In this document: one piece after another, positions 8,330 to 16,288 of the stretch
Layout of the letters: each line of letters starts with the position of its first letter
How positions within the stretch are numbered: the first letter of the stretch is position 1
Origin: Rhizobium mesoamericanum STM3625
Lineage (GTDB): Bacteria > Pseudomonadota > Alphaproteobacteria > Rhizobiales > Rhizobiaceae
Direction of reading: 5' to 3'
Assembly: GCF_000312665.1 (NCBI RefSeq)
Contig: NZ_HF536773.1
Coordinates: 62,001-126,000 of the forward strand
DNA length: 64,000 nt
Notes under the pieces: generated by a model
The model's input: the letters and a program-made list of their open reading frames with translations, nothing else
Told to the model about the DNA's origin: nothing
Database searches by the model: none
Translations under genes and position numbers: made by a program

Positions 8330-9681
8330 GTAAAGCCTTGATAAAAGGCCGATACGATCCCGGCCCATGCCAGATAAAGCTGCGGACGTCGAAGCAGGCG
8401 TGAGAACCAGAAAACGCGGTGGCTCCAGGCGCTTATTTCGTAACGCAGGCGGTAAATCGCTCTACGACGCCACGTCAGACCGCCAATCCCTGCCGCTACT
8501 CTCTTGCGGGGCCGCAGGCGAAACCTCAGCCATGTCAGCCGCAAAGCAAGTCCTTCACGGCGCTGCCGAAGCCCGGAAGCCTGTGTTTTAACGACGAACT
8601 CCGCATCGACCGTAGACAAGAAAATTCGTCGGGCGGCCATGCCCTTATCGAGAATGCCCAACAGCTCCGGAGAGCGGACGATCACCACATTCGTCCCGCG
8701 CCCGTCAGCGGCATAGGGTTCTGCCCAAGCGTCGCCAAAAGCGATGTCGGCAGTTTCGGCAGCCACATCGTCGCAGAAATTGCACGCGGAATTTTGAAAG
8801 AAACCGGCTCCCCAGTCACCGTCTGCCAAATGCCACCAGTCGCGGCCAACGACGTCGCCGTTATGCAGTGTCGCCTGCGCTCGATACCAGTTCGCGGGTC
8901 TCTCCACACACTTTGCCCGATAATCAAAGTGTTCGACCTCGCGAATTGTCGTACCCATTTGCCAGGCAAAGCTTTCAGCCATGCGGGCGCTCTTCATGTG
9001 ACCGCAAAACAGGCCGAGCGTGAAGATGATGCGTTCGTTCAACATTGGATCGTTGGCGCATGAAAGCCTCACGGCCTTGATGAAGCAAGGAACGCCAATA
9101 ACGGCGTATCGGCCTGGCGTGGTCCTGATCTTATCGAGCACTTCGGACAGCTCGACCGGATAATATCGCGATTTGGCACCGGCCTTTAGATCTTCCAAGC
9201 TGCGTGAGAGCGTATAGCGAAATAGAGGATTGCCACCATCGGTTTCCGCCACATGGGCTACTGCATCGACCAGACCGCGCCGTAGCAATTCGGCCGCAAC
9301 CCAGGTGAGAAGTCCGCCGGAGCTGCCGTTGCTGCGAAAATCCCCCTCTTCCACATGGCCGACGAAGGCTTTGTCAAATCGGCCTAGGAATGGGTCGCAT
9401 GTAGCCGCCGTCGCAAAATGCCTGGCCGCCAGTTCGTCCTCGTTTTCGGCGAGAGGCGAAAACGGGCAAATGCGCGGAAAATCGACCTGTTCCTCGGAAC
9501 GTCGATCGCCTGCGTCTTTCGGCTTCAACTGGCCATATCTATCGAATTGCATCTGCAAAGTGGATCCAGGTCGCCGCACCGCGCAAGCGCCGCACCCTAT
9601 ACAGAGCCCGGCACGTGCAATGTCACGGGGGCTGAGTGGTGGAGGACACCGGTTCGCCATTGAAGCGCTATTGGACGACAT
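8263..9681 (-). CDS. Coenzyme F420 hydrogenase/dehydrogenase beta-subunit family protein (polysaccharide locus type)
   Basis: A 472-residue protein with an N-terminal iron-sulfur motif LCIGCGAC (Cys 27, 30, 33) followed by ICPFSP, a central FrhB-like region (SNGSSGGLLTWVAAELL, GVPCFIKAVR, FCGHMKS) and NSACNFCDD further on. In bacteria without F420 this family sits in exopolysaccharide loci beside polysaccharide pyruvyltransferases, as here, and its reaction is not settled. ATG 9681 overlaps the preceding gene by 14 bp; ATG 9657 is an alternative. The 3' end overlaps the convergent glycosidase-like gene by 67 bp, which suggests the two were brought together by rearrangement. Confidence 0.8.
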   Translation of the reverse strand: MSSNSASMANRCPPPLSPRDIARAGLCIGCGACAVRRPGSTLQMQFDRYGQLKPKDAGDRRSEEQVDFPRICPFSPLAENEDELAARHFATAATCDPFLGRFDKAFVGHVEEGDFRSNGSSGGLLTWVAAELLRRGLVDAVAHVAETDGGNPLFRYTLSRSLEDLKAGAKSRYYPVELSEVLDKIRTTPGRYAVIGVPCFIKAVRLSCANDPMLNERIIFTLGLFCGHMKSARMAESFAWQMGTTIREVEHFDYRAKCVERPANWYRAQATLHNGDVVGRDWWHLADGDWGAGFFQNSACNFCDDVAAETADIAFGDAWAEPYAADGRGTNVVIVRSPELLGILDKGMAARRIFLSTVDAEFVVKTQASGLRQRREGLALRLTWLRFRLRPRKRVAAGIGGLTWRRRAIYRLRYEISAWSHRVFWFSRLLRRPQLYLAWAGIVSAFYQGFTYSRGPIGRVVDRITRSGADAD

Positions 9682-10810
9682 GTTGGAGATAGCTTGCTGA
9701 ATTGGCGCGCAAGACAAAAATACGCCTGGCAATTGCCGGATCCAAGGGATGATCAAGTATCGTGTCGAGCTGGGAGAAGGTGCTGGTCTCGGATATGACG
9801 TATCGCTGCGCGCCCACGATCTCGGCCAAATCCCGCAATTTGTTGATGCGATAATCGGAAATTACGCAGGCAAACGGCTTCTCATAGACAAGGGAGAAGA
9901 CGCAACCGTGGAAGAAATTGGTCACGACTGCCTTGGCGGATGCCATGAAGCAGGCGAACTCATTCGGACCCGCATCGATCCATTGTTTGTCGGCCCAATC
10001 GTTGCGGTAGCCAATGCTGACCAGACGACAGGCTCTCCGGTCTGCCCATTGGCGTACGACATTTTGGAACCATTTGGGAAAACCATGGCCGTAGATCGCG
10101 ACATGGCGGGCGTTGTCACCGCCTCGCGCTGCCAAGAGCGGTTGCGGAAACTGCAGACATGGGTCGAGGACAAGCTCGGGCTCAACGGCAAGCGCCTCAC
10201 GGATTAGACGAGCCGAGTTGAGATCGCGCACGGAAATCCGGGAAAACCTTCTAAGTCGGTCCCCCCAAAGACCTCGCAGCCTTGCTTGCGATGCAAAATT
10301 TCCGAATGTCGCGGCGTAGGAAACCAGATGATCGGCAATCAAACCTTCTCCAAAGAAGACGGCGCATCCACCGTACCAGGGATGCTTGAGGTTCCAAACC
10401 TCGTCGCTGCCGACGATCACAAGCCTAAATTGCTCGGCCTTTGCTGGATCGTCGAGCGGAAACGGACATGACAGCGGCAGTTGGGCTATTGCGCCGAAGA
10501 ACTTGTGCATCTTTTTCTTGTACAAGCCATAGTCGTTGTGTGGCGACCGCATTGGAAGCAGCGGGCTGAGCGCACAGCGCCATTCCGCACGATCTAGCCG
10601 CTTCGATCGATATTCGAGAAGAACTGCGGTAACGCCCATGGTGGCCAACCCCTCCACCAGGCACCGGGCTTGCCAGTATGATCCATAGTTAATGCATCGG
10701 TGAAATGTCAGTACGCCGACATCCCCGGAGCGGCCTCGGATTGGCCCACCTGAATTCGTGACGTGAAGAGATAAGTTTGTGGCCGGTGAAAAAGGAACAA
10801 AATCGGACAT
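9668..10810 (-). CDS. Polysaccharide pyruvyl transferase family protein
   Basis: A 380-residue protein with the CsaB/WcaK-like pattern: GVLTFHRCINYGSYWQA at the start of the first domain, VGSDEVWNL, and NFFHGCVFSLVYEKPF near the C-terminus. Members transfer pyruvate ketals from phosphoenolpyruvate to sugar residues of exopolysaccharides. I use ATG 10810 (GAGAG 6 bases upstream). The open frame continues to 10933, but the extra 41 residues would start beside the EcfG-type promoter at 10903-10927 and are not family-like. Heads a two-gene operon with the FrhB-like gene. Confidence 0.82.
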   Translation of the reverse strand: MSDFVPFSPATNLSLHVTNSGGPIRGRSGDVGVLTFHRCINYGSYWQARCLVEGLATMGVTAVLLEYRSKRLDRAEWRCALSPLLPMRSPHNDYGLYKKKMHKFFGAIAQLPLSCPFPLDDPAKAEQFRLVIVGSDEVWNLKHPWYGGCAVFFGEGLIADHLVSYAATFGNFASQARLRGLWGDRLRRFSRISVRDLNSARLIREALAVEPELVLDPCLQFPQPLLAARGGDNARHVAIYGHGFPKWFQNVVRQWADRRACRLVSIGYRNDWADKQWIDAGPNEFACFMASAKAVVTNFFHGCVFSLVYEKPFACVISDYRINKLRDLAEIVGAQRYVISETSTFSQLDTILDHPLDPAIARRIFVLRANSASYLQHVVQ

Positions 10811-10902
10811 CGTGCTCTCGATTGGGACTGTACAAGGCAGCCCCCGTAATCGGTGGGCGGCAAAAAAATCTTCCATTCTCATTGTCCACGGGACGGGCAT
10901 CG

Positions 10903-10927
10903 AACCGAAAACACAAAGAAATGTTCC
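10903..10927 (-). promoter_or_regulatory. EcfG-type promoter for the pyruvyltransferase operon
   Basis: Reverse strand GGAAC (10927-10923), 16 bp, GGTT (10906-10903), about 90 bp before ATG 10810. Confidence 0.65.
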
Positions 10928-10987
10928 CCCCATGAATGCGCGACAAAAGCGCTGAGCGGCGGTCCGTGGCCGGTGTTCGGCTATTTG

Positions 10988-11725
10988 TCAGGTGTTGCTA
11001 ACATCGATGTCGGCAACAAGCGGAAGATGATCCGATGCTAGGCTCGTGATGCGATTGCGAACGACCTTTGAGGCGACCACCCTTAGGTCGGCGCTCACAA
11101 AGATATGGTCAATTCTCATAAGAGGAAACCGCGAAGGAAAGGTTGGTTTCGGTCTCTGATTGCAGGCAAGTTGCGCATCCTGAAATAGCCGGTTTGCAAG
11201 ACGGTAGGCGGTCGACGACGGAACCGCATTGAAGTCACCGCAGAGGATAGCGGACGTTGGATTAGAGCCGTCGCAGCAAAGCCAGGCCGGACTAAGAAGA
11301 GTGCTCATCTGCTGGGCCCGGTCACGCCGTCGAAGCCCGAGATGGGTATTGACGACGAGCAAGTTTCGGTTGGCAAACACCACCTCGACGGAAAGCGCAC
11401 CACGCGCCTCCCCGAGTGATGGCAATAGGCCGGCCTTGACGGGGTGGGCCGGCAAGGCCGTTATGATGGCGTCGCCGTATTGCTCATCGGCAATCGCCAG
11501 CGCCGGATGGAAATGAGCTTCCATTTTGAGCAATGAGGCGATGGTTGTAGCCTGATCGACACCGCCAGTTCTGCGACGGCGGACGTCGATTTCCTGTAGC
11601 GCCACGATGTCAGGCTTAGCATCGGCAATGACGGTCGCGATTCGGGCAGGGTCGATCTTGCGATCAGTGCCGATACAGCTATGCACATTATAGCTCAGAA
11701 TTCTGAGCGCTCTTTGCTCCCGCAT
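10988..11725 (-). CDS. Endonuclease/exonuclease/phosphatase (EEP) family protein
   Basis: A 245-residue protein with the complete EEP metal-site pattern in order: LSYNVHSC, ALQEID, VVNTHLG, CGDFNAVP, RIDHIFVS and SDHLPLVADI. These enzymes cleave phosphodiesters or phosphoesters (DNA, inositol phosphates or sphingomyelin-type lipids). Being next to a phospholipase D gene suggests a lipid or phosphoester substrate, but this cannot be decided from sequence. ATG 11725 is chosen. The frame extends to a TTG at 11767, which would lie upstream of the promoter found here. The promoter's TGTT ends only 8 bases before the ATG, so the transcript may be leaderless. Confidence 0.82.
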   Translation of the reverse strand: MREQRALRILSYNVHSCIGTDRKIDPARIATVIADAKPDIVALQEIDVRRRRTGGVDQATTIASLLKMEAHFHPALAIADEQYGDAIITALPAHPVKAGLLPSLGEARGALSVEVVFANRNLLVVNTHLGLRRRDRAQQMSTLLSPAWLCCDGSNPTSAILCGDFNAVPSSTAYRLANRLFQDAQLACNQRPKPTFPSRFPLMRIDHIFVSADLRVVASKVVRNRITSLASDHLPLVADIDVSNT

Positions 11726-11731
11726 GGTCAA

Positions 11732-11758
11732 GGAACACTGCAGACGTCCGATCGTTCC
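11732..11758. promoter_or_regulatory. Bidirectional EcfG-type promoter element (27 bp)
   Basis: GGAAC at 11732-11736 and GTTCC at 11754-11758. Forward: GGAAC, 16 bp, CGTT (11753-11756). Reverse: GGAAC (11758-11754), 16 bp, TGTT (11737-11734). The reverse promoter faces the EEP gene. The forward one faces a gap and then the 3' end of the phospholipase D gene in antisense. Confidence 0.65.
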
Positions 11759-11904
11759 TGCCCGCAAGTGCTTTGGGCTTTGCCAGCCTTCATCAACTCC
11801 TCGTCGCTTGCGGATAGAGTGGCGATTGAGCGCCAGGCCATCACACTAAGGGCCTTTGTGTCCGGACGGTAATTTGCATTTGCCTATTTCTGGCCGGACA
11901 GCTC

Positions 11905-13425
11905 TCAGTCAGTACCCAAACTGCATTTCGCTGCGTCTGTTTTCTTATTGTGCGTGCGCTTGTGAATTTGGTCTTCATTGCGAGCTAAATTGCTTCTCAG
12001 GGTCCTGAAAAACAGAAAAATGCGACCAGCGACGCGGCGGCAAAAGGCGCGCGCCGATTGCCCAATCGGACAGGAAGGATCAACAATAGAGGTCGCGAAA
12101 ACCGGCCCATATTTTTCACCTGTCGGGACAAATGCACGTAAGGTTTTGCGATTGACGTTGAGTTCCTCGATCGCGCCAATGAGTGATCCCTTCCGGTGGG
12201 TCGCCTCTTTCACGGCATCGACACTGCAGCCGAAATATTCCGCAACTAGCAAATCGCGCAAGTGCGCAATTGCAAGGCAATGGTCGTGTCGCGATGCCTC
12301 AAAAAGAATATCGCATTCGGTATCCAGGCCTTCCGAGCGGTGATTGAGGTTGGAGGACCCCATGCGCAGGAGTTTGTCGTCAGCGATCTGGAGTTTTGAA
12401 TGTACGAGCAATTCGGCTTGCTCGCACCCGTCGTGAACGACTGGATGGAAGACACGCAGCCGGTTGTTTCGGTCAGCGCGCCGAAGACGCTGAATTATCC
12501 TGTCTCGGTTGCCCCCCATAATTGTGTTTTCAATCCACCCGTGAGACGTGGCCGTGCAAACGATGACGATTTCTGGCCCATTCGGCTCCTGTAAGCGTGC
12601 GGCAAGCGCTTCGGAAACATTGAACGATGCCAGATACTGCGTCTCGATATAGAGCTGCCGCTCCGCTCTGGCGATCATAGCCATTGTCAAGCGGATCCCC
12701 TGTCGCAGGCCGGTCTTGAACAGAGTTGTCGGCTTACTCACTGCGAGCTTGACCGGCACATCGGATAGCGTGACGGCTGACCCATTCAGCCAATCGGGGA
12801 CTCTCTTAATCGCCACGGCGTCGTATGTTTCACCGGTTGCATCGCGCCATCGCTGTCTCGCCACTTTTGATATGAGAGCCGCAGCCTCGCCAGTCACCAT
12901 GACCTGCAAATCATGGAGCGGATCGTAGGCTACGCCTTCAGGATCGCATCTCAGCCGATCTCGCACTTTGTGATGGTACGTGTCCCACCGTCGCGAAGTA
13001 AGATCGATTCCGCCAATGAATGCCGCGGTATCGTCCACACAAACAAGCTTTTCATGGTGACAGCCGCGCACGGCTGGTTGAAAGGCGAAACGCAGATCGA
13101 TGCCACCATTTTGCGGAAAGTTTGCCTTGGAGACCACACTTAGCGATTTTTTGGAATAAACCGGGCCGAGAGCCCAGATCAGAATTTTTATCTGGAGGTC
13201 AGGATTGGCCCGCGCACAGCTTTCCAGCAATTCTCCGAGCGTCTGATTGGAGCTTTGCGGTTCGAGGAGAATATTCGGATTGAAGTCCCATCCGACGATC
13301 CATATCCTCCTTTGTGCTCGGCGCAAGGTGTCTGCCAATTGCGAGAAATACTGACTGCCGTTGATCAGAAAGGCCGCTTTCTCGGCGGTGCCTTCCAGCT
13401 TGATCTCGTCGATCTCCGAAGTCAT
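11905..13425 (-). CDS. Phospholipase D superfamily protein
   Basis: A 506-residue protein with two HKD motifs: HHEKLVCVDD followed by FIGGIDL, and VHSKLQIADD followed by MGSSNLNHRS. Both catalytic His-Lys-Asp sets are complete. Such proteins hydrolyse or transfer phosphatidyl groups, and rhizobial relatives often carry a VTT-type membrane domain after the catalytic part. Here the C-terminus instead ends in a short basic tail, so it is the catalytic unit only. ATG 13425 with GAGG 11 bases upstream is used; the frame runs on to 13632 through unlikely sequence. Two EcfG-type promoters point at it (13492-13517 and the bidirectional element at 13593-13619). Confidence 0.85.
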   Translation of the reverse strand: MTSEIDEIKLEGTAEKAAFLINGSQYFSQLADTLRRAQRRIWIVGWDFNPNILLEPQSSNQTLGELLESCARANPDLQIKILIWALGPVYSKKSLSVVSKANFPQNGGIDLRFAFQPAVRGCHHEKLVCVDDTAAFIGGIDLTSRRWDTYHHKVRDRLRCDPEGVAYDPLHDLQVMVTGEAAALISKVARQRWRDATGETYDAVAIKRVPDWLNGSAVTLSDVPVKLAVSKPTTLFKTGLRQGIRLTMAMIARAERQLYIETQYLASFNVSEALAARLQEPNGPEIVIVCTATSHGWIENTIMGGNRDRIIQRLRRADRNNRLRVFHPVVHDGCEQAELLVHSKLQIADDKLLRMGSSNLNHRSEGLDTECDILFEASRHDHCLAIAHLRDLLVAEYFGCSVDAVKEATHRKGSLIGAIEELNVNRKTLRAFVPTGEKYGPVFATSIVDPSCPIGQSARAFCRRVAGRIFLFFRTLRSNLARNEDQIHKRTHNKKTDAAKCSLGTD

Positions 13426-13491
13426 TCGTGGTCGTGCCTCACTACGCGCCTGATCCTGTCGTGGAATAAGCTGCTGAAAAAGTTCAGCTCT

Positions 13492-13517
13492 AACGCGTTT
13501 GACGTCCTCTAGGTTCC
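13492..13517 (-). promoter_or_regulatory. EcfG-type promoter for phospholipase D
   Basis: Reverse strand GGAAC (13517-13513), 17 bp, CGTT (13495-13492), 66 bp before ATG 13425. Confidence 0.65.
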
Positions 13518-13592
13518 TGAATTTTATACCTCGGACCCGCACTTGCTCTTTTGGCAAGCGCGAGTTGACGTTCAATCCAGATCCCGAAGCGC

Positions 13593-13619
13593 GGAACAAG
13601 TGCTTTGCCTTGCAGTTCC
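13593..13619. promoter_or_regulatory. Bidirectional EcfG-type promoter between phospholipase D and DUF72 genes
   Basis: GGAAC 13593-13597 and GTTCC 13615-13619. Forward: 16 bp then AGTT (13614-13617), only 8 bases from the DUF72 ATG. Reverse: 16 bp then TGTT (13598-13595), facing phospholipase D. Confidence 0.7.
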
Positions 13620-13625
13620 TACCGC

Positions 13626-14582
13626 ATGGCAAAAGCCGGCATTATCAGGATTGGCATCTCTGGATGGACCTACAGGCCCTGGCGCGGCGTCTTCTACCCC
13701 AAAAACTTGCCGCATAAGCAGGAACTCACCTATGCTTCGCGGCAATTTGCATCGATAGAGATCAACGGCACTTTCTATGGACTTCAACGTCCCGAAGTTT
13801 TCGAAAGCTGGCGCGAAGAGACACCGGACTGCTTCGTCTTCGCGATTAAAGGCTCACGCTACATTACCCACATGAGAAGGCTCCGCGATATTGAAACACC
13901 GCTCGCAAACTTCTTTGCCTCAGGTCTGTTGCGCTTGGGACCGAAGCTTGGGCCGATCCTTTGGCAGTTTCCTCCCCGCATGACTTTCAACACTCAGCTT
14001 TTTTCTGCGTTTTTTAAGCTGCTGCCTCACGACACGATTGCCGCGGCAAGGCTTGCCGCGAAACACGATGAACGGCTCAACGGCCGCGACTGGGTGGAAG
14101 CCAACGGAAAAAGGCCCGTTCGCCATGCGGTGGAGATTCGACATGAAAGCTTTGCCACTCCCGACTTTATCCACTTGCTGCGCGAACATGGCGTGGCACT
14201 CGTTTGTGCCGATACGGTCGAGTGGCCTTTGCTGATGGATGTTACTGCCGATTTCGTTTACTGCCGGCTTCACGGGTCGGAGGAGCTCTACGTCAGCGGC
14301 TATGATGAGGAGGCCCTGAGCAATTGGGCACATATGATTAATGCTTGGGCCCACGGCCACGAACCGACAAATGCTGCTCGCGTGCTTGCACCCTTGAAAC
14401 GACGCACCGGCGGGCGGGACGTTTATGTCTACTTTGACAATGACGCGAAGGTGCGCGCTCCGGCAGACGCGAGCGCTCTGGCCGAACGGCTGGGAGTTGC
14501 CGCCACATCGTCACAACGGCCTCAGAAGAAAAAGTGGTCGAAACTGGCCGAGAAGGCCGGCGCGCGTGGTTCGGCGCCTTGA
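13626..14582 (+). CDS. DUF72 family protein
   Basis: A 318-residue TIM-barrel-like protein of the DUF72/YecE family. It opens with IRIGISGWTYRPWRGVFYP and has FASIEINGTFYG, FVFAIKGSRYITH and VYVYFDNDAKV, the usual conserved blocks. The biochemical function of the family is not established. ATG 13626 is selected because the upstream frame (from 13605) overlaps the -10 of the forward EcfG-type promoter; the transcript would be leaderless or nearly so. Divergent from phospholipase D. Confidence 0.85.
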   Translation: MAKAGIIRIGISGWTYRPWRGVFYPKNLPHKQELTYASRQFASIEINGTFYGLQRPEVFESWREETPDCFVFAIKGSRYITHMRRLRDIETPLANFFASGLLRLGPKLGPILWQFPPRMTFNTQLFSAFFKLLPHDTIAAARLAAKHDERLNGRDWVEANGKRPVRHAVEIRHESFATPDFIHLLREHGVALVCADTVEWPLLMDVTADFVYCRLHGSEELYVSGYDEEALSNWAHMINAWAHGHEPTNAARVLAPLKRRTGGRDVYVYFDNDAKVRAPADASALAERLGVAATSSQRPQKKKWSKLAEKAGARGSAP

Positions 14583-14665
14583 CCCGGGGTCTCGACAGCA
14601 CCGGTATTCGCTGTGCTGCGATCGCGCGCCCTCACCATCGGCGAACAAGTCCGATCGCTTCTTGA

Positions 14666-14690
14666 GGAACATCGATGTTTCTCAGGTGTT
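14666..14690 (+). promoter_or_regulatory. EcfG-type promoter for the nucleotidyltransferase-metallophosphoesterase operon
   Basis: GGAAC (14666-14670), 16 bp, TGTT (14687-14690), 71 bp before ATG 14762. Confidence 0.7.
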
Positions 14691-14761
14691 CAATTGTTCG
14701 ACCGTTACCGAGGACGTCGATGAACCCAGCATCAACAGCCGAGCGATCGGAGGCTACCATC

Positions 14762-15541
14762 ATGAAGGCGCGGGCGGTTCCGCAATTGATCGATCCCGAT
14801 GCCGAGCCCTTCGTTGCGGACGCGATCGCTGAGCTCATTTCTTCCGAGATTCCTTTCCTGGTAGCGGGCACCTATGCGGTCAGTGCCTATACCGGCATTT
14901 CCCGTCTCACCAAGGATTTGGACGTGTTCTGCAAGGCTGGAGATTGCGCACGCATCCTGAATTACTTTAAGCAGCGCGATTATGCCATTGAAGTGGAAGA
15001 CGAACGCTGGATTGGGAAGGTCCTGAAGGGGAAGCACTTCTTCGACGTCATTTTTGCGTCCTCCAATGGCACCATGCCGGTTGGCGACACATGGTTCGAC
15101 AATGCGCGTCAGATCAAATTGTGCAATTGCCCGGTTAGGATCGTCAGTCCAACGGAGCTCATTTGGTCAAAGTGCTTTATACAGTTGAGGCATCGCTATG
15201 ACGGCGCTGACATTGCTCATGTTATTTTGAGAGCCAGCAAAGAAATCGATTGGACTCGCCTCCTTGGCTACCTTGAGGTTCATTGGGAGGTGTTGCTTAT
15301 TCACCTTCTCAACTTCCGTTGGATCTATCCGACCGAGCGGGACAAGGTGCCTCAATGGCTTATGGACGAACTGATCGACCGGCTCAAGGCGCAGGCGGAA
15401 ATGCCACTTTCTCAAATGCGCATCTGCCGCGGGCGCATGTACTCGCGTGTCGATTACGAAATCGACGTCAAAGAGTGGGGATTTGCCGATGTCGGCGGCG
15501 AAGGTGGATTACGAGGCGACTGGGAGATTGAGGATGACTGA
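14762..15541 (+). CDS. Nucleotidyltransferase-fold (MNT-like) protein
   Basis: A 259-residue protein. LVAGTYAVSAYTGISRLTKD followed by LDVFC resembles the Pol-beta-type nucleotidyltransferase pattern (small residue pair, then a DxD; here Asp-Leu-Asp). This is the pattern of AbiEii-like and related minimal nucleotidyltransferases. The rest has no motif I can name. GGAGG lies 8 bases before ATG 14762. The stop overlaps the start of the metallophosphoesterase by 8 bases, implying translational coupling and a joint task, perhaps making and breaking a phosphoester or nucleotide adduct. Whether it acts on tRNA, protein or a small molecule is unknown. Confidence 0.65.
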   Translation: MKARAVPQLIDPDAEPFVADAIAELISSEIPFLVAGTYAVSAYTGISRLTKDLDVFCKAGDCARILNYFKQRDYAIEVEDERWIGKVLKGKHFFDVIFASSNGTMPVGDTWFDNARQIKLCNCPVRIVSPTELIWSKCFIQLRHRYDGADIAHVILRASKEIDWTRLLGYLEVHWEVLLIHLLNFRWIYPTERDKVPQWLMDELIDRLKAQAEMPLSQMRICRGRMYSRVDYEIDVKEWGFADVGGEGGLRGDWEIEDD

Positions 15542-16253
15542 AACACGCAAGCTAAAGATAGCGGCAGTCGCTGATCTTCATGTGAAGGAGGATGACGATA
15601 GCTCCTACAAGGAAATGTTTGCCGAAATCTCCGGGCTCGCGGATGTCCTGGTCATTGCAGGCGACCTGACCGACCTCGGCAAGCCAAAGGAAGCCGAACG
15701 TCTAGCAGCCGACCTTCAAAGTTGTACGATCCCCGTGATTGCCGTGCTCGGGAACCACGACCACGAGAGCGGCATGGTCGACGAGGTCTCTTCGGTTCTG
15801 ATCGACGCAGGTGTCAAGTTACTGAACGGCCAACCCGCCGAGGTCGACGGCGTGGCCTTTGTCGGTGTCAAAGGCTTTGCCGGCGGCTTCGGTCGCCATA
15901 TGCTGGGTTCGTTCGGCGAGGCAGCCATCAAGGCCATGGTCGCTGAAAGTGTCGATGAGTCCATGCGCCTCGAAAATGCAATGCGCCGCGTCCGCTCGCA
16001 GCGTGCCATGGTCGTGCTGCACTATGCGCCAGTGATTGATACTGTCGAGGGCGAACCGCGGGAGATCTACCCGTTTTTGGGTTCGTCCAGGCTCGCGGAG
16101 ACAATCGATCGCTTTCCGGTAAAGGCCGTCGTCCACGGTCACGCTCATAGAGGAACCTATCAAGGAAAGACACCCGGCGGCGCGCCCGTCTACAACGTGG
16201 CAGCGCATGTCGTAAAGCCAACTGGAAAGCCATACGCCCTTCTTGAACTCTGA
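15534..16253 (+). CDS. Calcineurin-like metallophosphoesterase
   Basis: A 239-residue protein with the full metallophosphoesterase signature: AVADLHVKE, AGDLTD, LGNHDHE, LHYAP and HGHAHRG. Members use two metal ions to hydrolyse phosphomono- or diesters. ATG 15534 lies within the last 8 bases of the preceding nucleotidyltransferase gene. Both are under the EcfG-type promoter at 14666-14690. The substrate cannot be predicted from the sequence. Confidence 0.85.
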   Translation: MTETRKLKIAAVADLHVKEDDDSSYKEMFAEISGLADVLVIAGDLTDLGKPKEAERLAADLQSCTIPVIAVLGNHDHESGMVDEVSSVLIDAGVKLLNGQPAEVDGVAFVGVKGFAGGFGRHMLGSFGEAAIKAMVAESVDESMRLENAMRRVRSQRAMVVLHYAPVIDTVEGEPREIYPFLGSSRLAETIDRFPVKAVVHGHAHRGTYQGKTPGGAPVYNVAAHVVKPTGKPYALLEL

Positions 16254-16288
16254 TCGAGTTCAGGTCTTCAGCCGGGAACAACGCGTGG

